Shown here one piece after another: positions 13,001-23,486 of a stretch of 64,000 nt of DNA. Position numbers and translations under genes: made by a program. The stretch is from assembly GCF_035083965.1 (NCBI RefSeq), contig NC_089732.1:10121424-10185423 (forward strand), in the 5' to 3' direction. This DNA comes from Branchiostoma lanceolatum. Its lineage: Eukaryota; Chordata; Leptocardii; Amphioxiformes; Branchiostomatidae. The stretch's first letter is position 1. Every line of letters begins with the position of its first letter. Below the pieces are notes generated by a model. That model had not been told where the DNA came from. It saw only the letters and a list, made by a program, of their open reading frames with translations, and ran no database searches.

Positions 13001-16000
13001 TTGATGTGGGATGCCTGTGGGTAAAGAAGTAAAACAGATTATTAGCATTTTTAATTATCTTGTACCATTGGGTAATAAAGCTTTATGCTGTATAGACTTT
13101 ATTTAAGAATTGTGGTAAAGAAAAACAAGTATTTGCATATTTTCGGATTGATCACGCCAAGGAGGCTATATAACCTCCTTGATCACGTCTAGGAAAATAA
13201 ATGATGTTTTTCTAGGTTACCTAACCGAACCTAGCAAAAACCTGCCCAAGCCTTTTTTGGGGGGTCTACCACTGGCAATCGACATAAAATTTTCGAACTG
13301 ATATCTGAATGATGAAAACGTTAGAGTCGTTTTCCAACAATATGCCCTCATTTCTGATTTTTGTGGCAATTGGAAATTTTGCTTGTATAGTGTTAACATT
13401 ATCTGCATAATCAAAGTAGTTAATCAGTGTCCTTATGCATTTCAGGGTTACATGTTCAACTGTATTTCTATTTGATGAATCACTTCGGCGAAATCTTTTA
13501 TTTTCAACCCCTATTTTCTCAAGACTGTGATCGGAAACACATCATCAATTTTCCTAGGCCTCAGCATATTTTGTTAGTTTTCAATTCTCATATTACATGC
13601 TGAGGGTGGTTATGACTGTCATAAGTCTTTGGCATGATGATAATTGCCGTGGCAACAAAGATGTTCTATCACTACATCAAAGGATGTTTTGCTGGACATT
13701 AGAGGCAGCACAATTGGCTTTTCATTTACTGGACACTTGTAAGAAAATGTTTCAAGTCACTCAACCAGAGTTAAGATTGTCTTCACCCCTTGTGGGAACC
13801 AAGCCAGTTTGAGCTGATATTTCCACACAAGGGTTTCAAACAACCCAAAATGCCACCAAAACATCAACTGGGTGTCACATTTCTGCATGTCTAGACGCTT
13901 GGCTCAAATCTGTTCTTATCTGTCCACTCTTTCCACCTTATCTGATGACCTTTGGCCTGGTTGCCTAGCAACTTGGGTCAGATTGCACCTGCTTCTCAGT
14001 GCCCAAAGTATTCAAGGCTCCAAGTTTGGCTCTTAGCTTGGCTCCTCCTGGGGAAAACTGGTGGTATAGGGGGCAAGCAAGCCCACAGGGCACAATTGTT
14101 CTATATAAACAATCTGTGCACTTGTCTTACCAAAAAAATTTAAGTTTTATGACTATTTTATCTGCTTCTAAGTCTTTTCTCTGATTCTTTCAAGGACTAA
14201 AGGTAGAAGAACACTGTATTTATCTGTGACTCTCGGGGTCTATGATGCAGGTGCAAAAAGTAGTACGACCAAGATACTTGAAGACTGGGTAGAAAGTTAT
14301 ATGTAAGAGGCTTGCAAGTGTAAACTGTGGTGTTTTATCAGTGCATGTATAAAGGTCAGCTCCGAATGAGCCAGCTGCACTTCTAACCTATAGCTATAAC
14401 AGTCTTACGTTGTAGTAATTAAGTTATAGCTAGGTCAAAGGTCAAGTTATATACTAAACTTAGTATTTCTTACAAGCACGCTGGTCAAACTTCTGGAATT
14501 CGCTTTTTGAAATACACAGTACTTCCAAGTAGGTGAAAAGGCATCAGTTGACAGAGTTCAACTAAGTTTTACGAGATGTTTGTCGATCTCCAACAGTCCT
14601 CGCCAAGTAGGTCATTCCAGGTCAAACTGCTCTTCCTCATGTAGAAACCAGTGCAACCCCATTTTAGGGCTTCCTTTAGTTTGAAAGACCTATGTGCTTC
14701 ATCCCCATACAAATGGCACATTATGGAGGTATGCATCATACTATATTGGGCCCAATGCTCACAAGACAACCCAACCCAACAGAAAGTTAGCTTCCTTTGC
14801 AGGCCTTCTACTAGTTCTAGGCGGCGCCGTCGTCTATTTTTTTTTGGGGGGGGGGGGGAGAGCTGATTCCTGATTTTCAACATATTGGGGCCAGGTTTTG
14901 CTGTGGAAATCTTATTGCCGCCCGTTGATTCGCGATTTTCAACATATCGGGGTCAGGTTCTTTTGCTAGAGAAATCAAATTGCCGCCCTTGGAAATTTGG
15001 ACATCCTAAAATGGTTTTGGACAAGGTGATTTTGTCCAGAATCTATGTTTCCGAGACAAGGTTGTAGTGCTGCAGAAAAGGTCTATAAGATACCATCAAC
15101 AATTGCCTTGGCCAGATTTTAAGACCATGTATTGAAAGTTAATGCAACGAACATTTCATGCAATTAAGCTAATGCATCGTAGTCACAAAAATTAACCTAG
15201 CCTTGCTTTTTCTTTACTGTTTCTACAGGAAGATCAGGCTGGTGGAAGTTTTCTGGTAAAAAAGGATGTCATACGTCCAGTCGGTGAGAGAGTTGATGTG
15301 AAAGATTGTGTGCCATTGGAGGAAGCTGAAGATGAAGACAATTCTGATGTCCTGGGTGTGGAATACAACATGGTAAGTTTATAACTGTCTAATAACTTTC
15401 AAAGTACATTTCGTATTGTTTTCATATTGATCCTCCTCATTATCTCCAAAGACTTTCTTTACAAATAACAGCAAAAAAAGTTCTTGTTACTCATAATTCT
15501 GAATATTCACGAAAGTTATTATCGTATTGCACAACTGTACATAATACTTGTCAATCACATGTTAAGACTTTTGAGTAAGTGCTTTAATATGGAAAATATT
15601 AGCACTTGTCAAAATGGGAATTCCAAACTTTAAGTTTAACTGGAGACTGTTTGAGTTTTCTATTAAAGAAATTGGGGGTACACACAGAATGCAGATGCCC
15701 CAGCGAATATGAACTCACTCTCATGTGCCTTATGAAGGTCTAGAAAACTGAAACAGGAAATCCAGAAACTAAGAAATTTTGTGACACGGTTTTCCCAAAA
15801 TACGTTTTTGCCAAGAAAGTCCTGTTCGGCAGTCAAATATGTATAAAGATAAGGAACATGGCAGGCGATATACTTTGCTAATGATGACCGTCCGCCCTCC
15901 CCCAGCAACTACCGGTAATTTAGTGTCTTCAGAGTCTAGTAGCCCAAGAAGGTGTTTAGGTCAAGGTTGTAACATACCTATCCCTTATTCTAGGGTCCTA

Positions 16001-19000
16001 TGGGCCAGCTCACAAAGTCACCCAGAAAATGAAATTACATTTTCAGGCTAGGAAAGTAATTACTTGTGGAGAATTTTTTATCTGTGCCCTTCACCTTCAA
16101 TGAAAAATGCTAATATTTCCATAGCTTGGAGGACTAGGGATGGAAAGTTTTAGAAAACTAAACTTCATGTACCCTAGATTCAAAGGCTGTTACGTATCTT
16201 ATTGGCTGTCCTATTAAAATGTGTGTAGAATTGAGTTATCAAACAATATACGTGTGCATGTGGCACGGGGATTAGCGCCCAGCAATAAATATTTCAAATT
16301 ATTTGGAAAACTGCTTTACGGTTTTAGAATATTACAAATAAAGACCACTTTCGACAACAGGTTTTGAAGTTTTAGTTAAACTACAGAACTGTTTGGAATA
16401 AATTTCCCTGCATTCTTCACACTTTTTCGAACAGAATATAAAGGTTTTTAATAGTTTATAACAATTTGGAAATAATCCGAATCTATTACAAATGTAGTTA
16501 AAAACCTGTGTTGTAACTTGGAATGGACTCTAGCATCAAGTACAAATTAAATGTTAATGAGTTGAAGAGCTAATCAGGATATTGTATTTCAAAATGGCAG
16601 GGAAGTATGGATATATTCTTGAGCAGTTTTAAGAAAAAGTATGTTTTTTTCTATATCAGCTTCTGACACTGATGCAAAATTACCAGACACTGAGGTTTGA
16701 CACAAGCTAATAACTCTTAAGGGGTGAAGACTGAAAATGTATTCAAAAGCTGAAAAAAAGCTCTAGCGTGCCTTTTATAAAACAAATTGTTTTAGTTATA
16801 TATATGATTATAGAATAAACAAGTCAGTAAAAATGTGCACCGTGTAATTAACTATAGAGGGTATGTAGACAATGCCATTGTTCTCAAATTAGTCTGGTTC
16901 ATGTCAATATCATTTTATGACATAACGTTGACAATGAAAATGTTTTGTCGTTGTTTTGTTCCTTGTTTATAGGAAGAAGCTGACACCAACACCGTTCCGT
17001 GTGAGTTGAAAGAAACCGAGTACTACAGATACCAGTATCATGTACTGTACAGTACCAGCTATAGTGTACCAGTGCTATACTTTATAGCATCAAGACCAGG
17101 TTGGTGGTATACCATACTTATCATTATTCATCATAATTATATGTCTGAGGCAAAAAAATATGTGCTTGATGGCAATGTCAATGAGTATTCTGGATGAGAA
17201 AAAATATGACCAAATTTTATTTTGGACTGATGTGGCCAAAGATACCAGAAATAGCTGTGACAGGTATGACCATCTTGAATTTTTTTTACAGAAATGAGTC
17301 AAATTGCCCAAATGATATTTTCTTTCCATCATGCTCCTTTTTGTTTTCCCTATTTTTACTATTTTAGAAATGAAATGACAGTTTGCATGTGCAATTTCAT
17401 GTTTTTGTTGTATTATGCAGTGCTTGAAACTGAATAAATCAGTATTGTCCTACCCTCAACAATAGTAGGTAGTAAATATAGCTGTAAATAATGATGTTAC
17501 ATCACATGACTTCATTTGCATACTTAAATTAAAAAAACATTTTCATCAACCTTATGTAAGTTATGTGAACACAATACTAGTAGTCTTCTGCATATAACCA
17601 TTTTTCCAGGTAGCAAAAGGACAAACACATGTAGAAAGATCGGTCACAATGATGCTCACCACAATGATATTAATATGTACATACATACATCATAACTCCC
17701 TATGGACATGGTATCAAAGGATGACCTCTGACTTGGCATATTTGCTGTGTATATTATCTTAAATGCTTGCATTCTCATGACAAGCCTTTGTGCTCATTTC
17801 ATTGAATAATGTAATAGAAGGATGCAAAAATTTAGTTTAATTCCATTTGTAGGGGTGTTTGAAATGAAAGAGGGTCTGTCTACGCCCTTCTCTGACTTTG
17901 AAAAGGAATGGTACAGACATCGTTACTTCTGCTAGCTTTGGCATCTAATATGATTCATTTTTGGAATTCAAAATACATTTTTTGTCATATTTCATACACA
18001 TTCTGACCACAATGTTGTGATTTTGAATGATGCAACAAACTGGACATAAAAAAGAAAATTCAATAAAACAAATCCATGCACGTGCCTCTGTCATTTTGAG
18101 TCTTTTTCCCCTTCCTTTACATGTAGTGTTTACTCTTTATGTCCTTTAATGTTAAACCTTATGTAAATGGATGCCAATTTTGTAATTATCTCTCCTGAGC
18201 TCAGCTGGGTGGCTAGCAGGGAGCAGTTTTGGCGAGCAACTCCCCGGGGAGTTGTAAAGGCAACACGGGGAATTGCGGGCTGGATCGCCATGTCAACAGC
18301 AGATGAAAATTGGGATGTGTATGCCCTGCAGGGATCTGGCAATGAAAAGAGGAGGAAAATATGATACGTGCCATAATTCACTTGCTAAAGAGACATCTGC
18401 CAGAATGTGGCCCCAGGTTATGAGCAGAATTTTCATTCAAAACATTCAAGTCTTGACTTTTTACAAACACTTGACCATGTCAAACCTTACAAGATAAAGT
18501 GAAGAGAAGGTTCCTGGAAACAAGGAAGAGGTTTTCTGAAATTCATGTTTAAAGATATACCTGTACATTTTTGATAGCTACAAATTATCTGCTGTCAGTT
18601 TCAATTAGTGAGAGTAGACCAAGGCGCTTAAAACAAAAACAATATGGCACGTTTAAAGACATCACTTATATCTGTTATAACCTCTGATGCTAGCATTTAG
18701 TATTAATAACATTTTCTTTCTGTTTTGTTGCCTATACTTATAGCCTGGGTGTTATCCGATTACTACCAGGGCTTCTACACTTGCTGCCCTGATAGTTATA
18801 TAGCCTACTTGTCATTCCAAACAGAAATATTCCAGAGAAAAGACTTCTGTATAATCGTCATACACGCGGCCGTGACATTAATCATATGCAAATTGCATAT
18901 AAGTGGCTGGCAGTTCTGTGCATGAACATGATAAATCTCTGTCTCTATGAAGAGTAAAACTGTCGACTCGTGCATGATGCTTCCCTCTATCCCTTGTGTT

Positions 19001-22000
19001 TTATTGTCATAGTGGTTTCTACAGTTGGGACGTCATAGGGAGAACAATGTGTGGGATGCTCCTTTGCTGTGGAGCAGTGATAAGGGGTGCTAGTTGTGGA
19101 GGTGTATTGTGACCATAAGCCCTTTAGCTGCATCCTATTCACAGTAGTATCGTAAACTTCATTTGTGCAGGTATTGTCTAGGCACAGTCATGTTGTAAAA
19201 GGTGTGTGTGTACTTTTGAGAATAGTCTCAAAGATATTGACCAGGATGTAAAAAGCAGTGATTTTGTGGTCCAGAAACCCTTAATCGTATAATTTGTCGC
19301 AGTGATTTTTGGAATAACATGTTTACTTTAATGACTGTAAATCTATTTAGGTACAGTACTGGGACATCGATGTTACGGTACTTTGGACCTGTATATAAAT
19401 GATTTCTGCGGTACTTTAAATATGGTAAACATCCTTACTTGTGACCATTAATTGCAGAAATTCCACTACATAAGGCAGCAGATGATTTAAACTGCACCAA
19501 TTCAATTGTTGTTTATCGAATTTTAAAAAAGGACAATGCTTAATGAGCAGAGCCAGAGTTTTTGTTTAGGTCCCCTCTTTTATAGGGAGTGAATATATCA
19601 AGATACAAGTTTCGTTTCCTGCTAGCACTTTGTTTTATCTTGTCCTCCTCACTTGCTAAATGTCTGAAAACCAAGTAGATAAATAAGTGTGGCCTTGAAG
19701 CAACATGTGCTGTACATTACCTGGATGTCAATACTTGTTTAGGACGCATGCATCTCAATGATATTCCCTAACTTCCACCACTGCTAGTGCAAAACAATTG
19801 CTGTCATGGCCGGGCATGTGATTGAATCAGGGATTGCTTGATGGCTGTTACCACCGGCACCAGAGTCGACACATTCATCACCGTGGTCCTGTCTGTTTCC
19901 CCTGCAGCAACCCTGCGGCCAGCCCGGGTTCTTAACGGGGCCTGTCTATCTCTACACAAGTCTTACGCCTGGTGCCACGCTGTCTAGCGCCAGAGCCCTT
20001 CCATAAATTGGGAGCGCCGTCTCGATAAAAACACTGCTGTGTTACAAGATGATGCAAATGTATTGTAGAAGATATGCTGGGTGTATTGTACAGATCATGA
20101 AGAGAAGGAATGCAATCACCATGGCCAGATACTTCTGTATGCAACACACTTGTTCACTAGCACCACCATACTGTTTTTGTTAGTACTGCAGTTGTGTTCA
20201 ACTAGTTAGGCAATTTTGTGTCACATGTTGAGACCTTCATATCCAATGTCTCCCATGATTTAACCCTTTCAGTGTCAAGGCTGATTAAATCTAGGTTTTA
20301 TAACCAGCCCATGACAAGGGGCGTATTAAATCAGGCGTACGTCGGGGGATGAATTTGGACGTCTGTCCCGTGTAGGTGAATTCTTAGTAGCTGACGAAAA
20401 TAATAGAGTTGGGATTACAAATTCTATTGCAGGCACGTCCAATTCCATGTACAGACATGTGAGGAACATTTTATTTCCGTGGCAATTCTGCCAATAAAAT
20501 AGGTTTATGCACATGACAAAAGAAGCTATCTTGAACTGCCAATATTCCATTTCACTGCTTGAACAATTTGCCTAAATTTAGCAGTGGTGTATTCTTCCAA
20601 TTTTTCAGTGTTTAGTCTATTCTCATGGTCACAATGTGTCTAAAATGTAGATTGCATACAGAATTGAAAACGCTTCTTCTGAAGTATTTCATTCTGGTCA
20701 CTTTGGTGTGAAACCCTTACTACCGATATGATCAGTAAAATCCTTTTCCTCTTGTTTTCTAGATGGTAGTTTGGCATCCCTGGATGAGGTGTGGTCCATT
20801 GTGCCCGGTAGCTTCCAGTCGAGACTTCAAGATGACAGGTGGACCTTCCTCACACAACAGGTAATTGCTAAGACGTCTTAAAGGAAAGCAGAACTTCAAA
20901 TTGAAAAGCCTACTATACGGTATACCATGCTAAATATACCCCAAAGTTCGTCATAGTTCAGGGCTCTCTGACCGTTTGCAACTCGCGCTGTGCTAACAGC
21001 TACTCGACTGACTGATTGAACTTGGTGATGTGAGATGGTGTCATGTCCCTATCAGTTCTGATATATCTGAATAAGTCGAGGAACTGTTAGCACAGCACTG
21101 GAGTTCCAAACAATGGGAAAGCCCTGAACTATGACGGACTGATGACTATCGGAGTATATTTAGCATAGTACAGTAAGCTTTCAATTTTAAGTTTTGCTTT
21201 CCTTTAAGATGTGAAGCAGACTTTACCCTCCTCAAAATGACATATTATTGCAGTCACAGGAGTTGATTATACAGCATTTCAGAGACTTAATCGCACATGT
21301 AATATTTAGACAATTACCCGTTTGATTGAAATGTTGGCAGTATTCAAAGTGCAGCACTCTAAAAACTCATCAGAAAAGAAATATTTTAGAGTGTGTGTAT
21401 GATTGACATCTCTGCACAGCAATTAGGACAAGTTGACCCACATTCTACAAAGGTGGTGGTTAGATGAACTGCATCAAACACTTATATAATAGATGTTCCT
21501 ATTATGTTGTCCTAGTTGGATGCGTGGCCTAGAAACACATTCAAGTAGGGCATCTCGGCATGTTTTTGCTGGACTATAAAAAAAGCTTATTAAAGTATTT
21601 TCCTTTTATCAATCTTTATCAGTCAATAACATGCTTTGTTTTGTAGGAGCACCCTGTGTTAGGCTGCCCCATGTTTCAGCTGCACCCATGCCACACAGCC
21701 ACCATGATGCAACCCCTCATGCAGGAAACACAGGACAAGGACAGGGGGAGGTAGGTTAATAGGTAGAATATCAGGGGAGTGCAGAGTGGGAAGTCTCCTG
21801 AAGAAATGATGAATGATATGTTACATTATGTATGTGTTGATCATATGGACCCTTTACCTGCATTTTAGGTATTAAGTCAGAATTATAATATGTTGGTATA
21901 TCTTATGCTTTTCTTTACTTTGAACTGCATTACTTGTGCAAAATAAGATCTTTGTAGAATATATCTATAAAATCAATGATTTTTTAATCATCTTCAAGTT

Positions 22001-22251
22001 TATTCTTTGCATTTCCACACGACATTCCCACCCAAAATAATACACGTACCCTAAAACACACACACACACACAACAAGCACACACACAAACACACACGCAC
22101 ACACTTGTAAACATGTTCCTTAGGTTGACTCTTTCCCTCTCTGTGTTCTTGTTGCAGTTGTAACTACCTGGTGAGCTGGCTGAGTTCAGTAGGACCAGTG
22201 GTGGGACTCAACCTCCCCCTCAGCTATGCACAGATCGGCCATGTGACATGA
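1025..22251 (+). CDS. ATG10: ATG10, E2-like enzyme of ATG12-ATG5 conjugation (six exons)
   Basis: Exons: 1025-1129, 15229-15372, 16973-17099, 20763-20860, 21647-21750, 22158-22251. They join in frame to 223 residues (human ATG10 has 220) and all introns are GT..AG. Known of the family: ATG10 receives ATG12 from ATG7 on a catalytic cysteine and passes it to ATG5, building the ligase-like complex for autophagosome membranes. Seen here: an N-terminal DGWEW motif (human DSWEW), the block [18 protein letters not shown], an exon ending FLTQQ followed by EHPVLG, the active-site motif LHPC with Cys173 (codon 21689-21691), and the C-terminal block [14 protein letters not shown]. Exon 3 ends in phase 1 so that its last G forms the Asp of DGSLASL. 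The start was chosen for its Kozak-like context (CAAGATGG), which also overlaps a YY1-like AAGATGGC motif. The enzyme looks intact; it acts in the cytosol. Confidence in identity is high; exact 5'UTR is unknown. Confidence 0.95.
3337..3467. mobile_element. MITE-like palindromic element, copy 1 (internally deleted)
   Basis: A 131 bp element has terminal inverted repeats starting TACTCTCCAAGCAGAGG and ending in the reverse complement. It is flanked by GTGTTGGAT on the left and GTATTGGAT on the right, a near-perfect 9 bp direct repeat that may be a target-site duplication. The interior matches one arm of the longer copy at 9695-9884. It has no coding capacity, so it would be non-autonomous. Confidence 0.75.
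8919..9106. mobile_element. Inverted-repeat element, ATGAGGGT family
   Basis: The 188 bp segment begins ATGAGGGTTTGTATG and ends CATGCAGACCCTCAT, imperfect terminal inverted repeats of about 15 bp. The interior repeats short words such as GCGTAATT and AATTC and has no open frame of interest. It is most easily read as a MITE-type non-autonomous transposon in the ATG10 intron. Confidence 0.55.
9695..9884. mobile_element. MITE-like palindromic element, copy 2 (full hairpin)
   Basis: The 190 bp element shares its ends with the copy at 3337 (TACTCTCCAAGCAGAGGTTT). It is close to self-complementary along its length: the left arm word GGGCTTTCTATTTTGTCC is answered by GGACAAAATAGAAAGCCC on the right. 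Single strands could fold into one long hairpin. A right-end remnant of the same family lies at 26654-26686. Confidence 0.8.
10940..11342. mobile_element. Element with perfect 12 bp inverted ends (AGGGCTCGAAAT)
   Basis: The segment starts AGGGCTCGAAAT (10940-10951) and ends ATTTCGAGCCCT (11331-11342), a perfect inverted repeat. Just inside each end are GGTGCAC/GTGCACC words that recur several times. No transposase is visible in the ~400 bp, so this would be a non-autonomous element or the closed remnant of a larger one. Confidence 0.6.
13150..13187. repeat. Small hairpin with flanking direct repeat
   Basis: CAAGGAGG (13158-13165) and CCTCCTTG (13174-13181) form a perfect 8 bp stem around CTATATAA. 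The stem is bracketed by the direct repeat GATCACG at 13150-13156 and 13181-13187. No function can be assigned. Confidence 0.5.
14815..14992. mobile_element. Degenerate inverted-repeat element related to that at 32548
   Basis: The words GATTTTCAACATAT(C/T)GGGG and (C/G)AGGTT(C/T)T recur twice in tandem here, beside a G13 tract, and match the inner arms of the hairpin element at 32548-32691. This looks like two decayed pieces of the same MITE family inside ATG10 intron 1. Confidence 0.5.
18237..18254. repeat. Perfect 18 bp palindrome
   Basis: CAACTCCCCGGGGAGTTG reads the same on both strands. It lies in ATG10 intron 3, in a locally GC-rich stretch. I cannot assign a function. Confidence 0.5.
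20878..21207. mobile_element. Inverted-repeat element in ATG10 intron 4 (TTAAAGGAAAGC ends)
   Basis: The ~330 bp segment starts TTAAAGGAAAGCAGAACTT and ends GTTTTGCTTTCCTTTAA. The inverted arms extend well inward: TCGTCATAGTTCAGGGC on the left pairs with GCCCTGAACTATGACGG on the right, and GCTGTGCTAACAG with CTGTTAGCACAGC. It starts only 17 bp after the exon 4 donor. It is a non-autonomous transposon by appearance. Confidence 0.7.
22055..22104. repeat. (CA)n microsatellite in the last ATG10 intron
   Basis: Imperfect CA repeat with AACAAGC and AAC interruptions, ~50 bp before the last exon. A similar CA tract (27017-27060) borders the duplicated ATG10 3'UTR fragment, so this tract may mark a duplication breakpoint. 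Confidence 0.7.
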
Positions 22252-22518
22252 CAGGACAGGGATACAACACAGACACCACTGATTCATTATTTCTGTTAGT
22301 CCGACACTGAACTAGTCTTGGTGAATCTCCAAGGCGGAACCTGCATTTTCTGACGAGCAGGTGTCCTATCATCAAAGGGTTGTGTATGAGGGAATTGTGC
22401 AGTCAAAATAAGTTAAAAGGAAAATATGTTACAATGTGCCCTACCAACATCTACTTGGAGATTTAAGCCTCGATGCCCCCAACATAGGGAGTACTTAGCC
22501 CCGTGTGGCAAAATGTGC

Positions 22519-22524
22519 AATAAA
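22519..22524 (+). terminator. ATG10 polyadenylation signal
   Basis: AATAAA lies 268 bases after the ATG10 stop codon, preceded by TGTGC, and is directly followed by a TTCA/GTCA microsatellite. It is the first canonical signal downstream of the gene. Confidence 0.65.
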
Positions 22525-22528
22525 GGTC

Positions 22529-22594
22529 TTCATTCATTCATTCATTCATTCATTCATTCAGTCAGTCAGTCAGTCAGTCAGTCAGTCAGTCAGT
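22529..22594. repeat. Compound microsatellite (TTCA)n then (GTCA)n
   Basis: About eight TTCA units switch by one base to about eight GTCA units with no interruption, immediately after the ATG10 poly(A) signal. The homologous place in the duplicated copy near 27310 lacks it, so it expanded after the duplication or was lost there. Confidence 0.85.
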
Positions 22595-22895
22595 TGAACA
22601 TTAGCCATGTTGCTACAGATGGAGAAGAGCAACTTGCTAAGAGCATAAATACATGGCACCTCTAGATATTGCCAGTTTCTACTTTGTTGAAGAAATTCAA
22701 GATGTTCAAATGACAATATGAATCCTTTGAATTTTCCAATGCTCTCTTATAAGTGCAATGCGTAGACATTAAGGAAGCCATCCTGGTAAGAAAGAGTATG
22801 AATATATTTTTCAATAAACAAATAACTGACCCTACTGAGTTTTATTTATTTCCTCATCACAACAGAAAGTTGACAACACATTTGACACTGCATCC

Positions 22896-22901
22896 TTTAT
22901 T
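22896..22901 (-). terminator. Poly(A) signal of DED-3CxxC gene A
   Basis: The plus strand reads TTTATT, giving AATAAA on the minus strand ~590 bases after the stop. The sequence around it (AATAAAGGATGC) is conserved at 27635-27640 downstream of gene B, which supports its use by both copies. Confidence 0.6.
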
Positions 22902-23486
22902 GAAATTTACCAACAAATTCTTCAGCCATTGATATAGAACATACAGTAGTGACACCTATCTGCTATGAAATGACATAAAGCCTGTCACAAGTTAATTGTT
23001 GATATTCATAATTCACTGATGATAGAACTTGAAAAACTTGTTAACATCAAACTAAACCTTTTAAATTTGACCTTTATTTGCCTACTTGCGGCTTATGGAA
23101 TGTTTATTTGATCATATCGGAAGGTCTGACAAAGAATTACTAGTATTACATTTGTATTCACACAGTGCATGGTAATGAATCTTCAACACACTGCATACCA
23201 GAGGAAAAGACACAAGTCAATCAGCAACACTGAAAGCATACCCCAGAAGTCCACACACCTTCCTAGGGCATTTGTGGGCATTTTGTTGTTCTATACTGTA
23301 CATGTATATAATGTATTTGCAACCTATAAATCAGACACAGATTTTACCAGAAAAATTCCATGAAGAGAAAAAGGCTGATCTGCCCAAAACATTGAGACTT
23401 AACTAGTGTATGATTTGGTAATCATTTAGTGATGAATGCATCCTTTACAAAAATCGTACATGCTTTTATATGACAGAACAGGATAT

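Larger units (their letters stand above)
1130..15228 (+). other. ATG10 intron 1 (14.1 kb)
   Basis: The intron runs from GTAACG at 1130 to a pyrimidine-rich acceptor ending CTACAG at 15228. I find no additional gene in it. It hosts at least four inverted-repeat mobile elements or fragments (listed separately), a short hairpin at 13158-13181 and homopolymer tracts such as G9-10 near 2551 and G13 near 14846. Confidence 0.8.
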
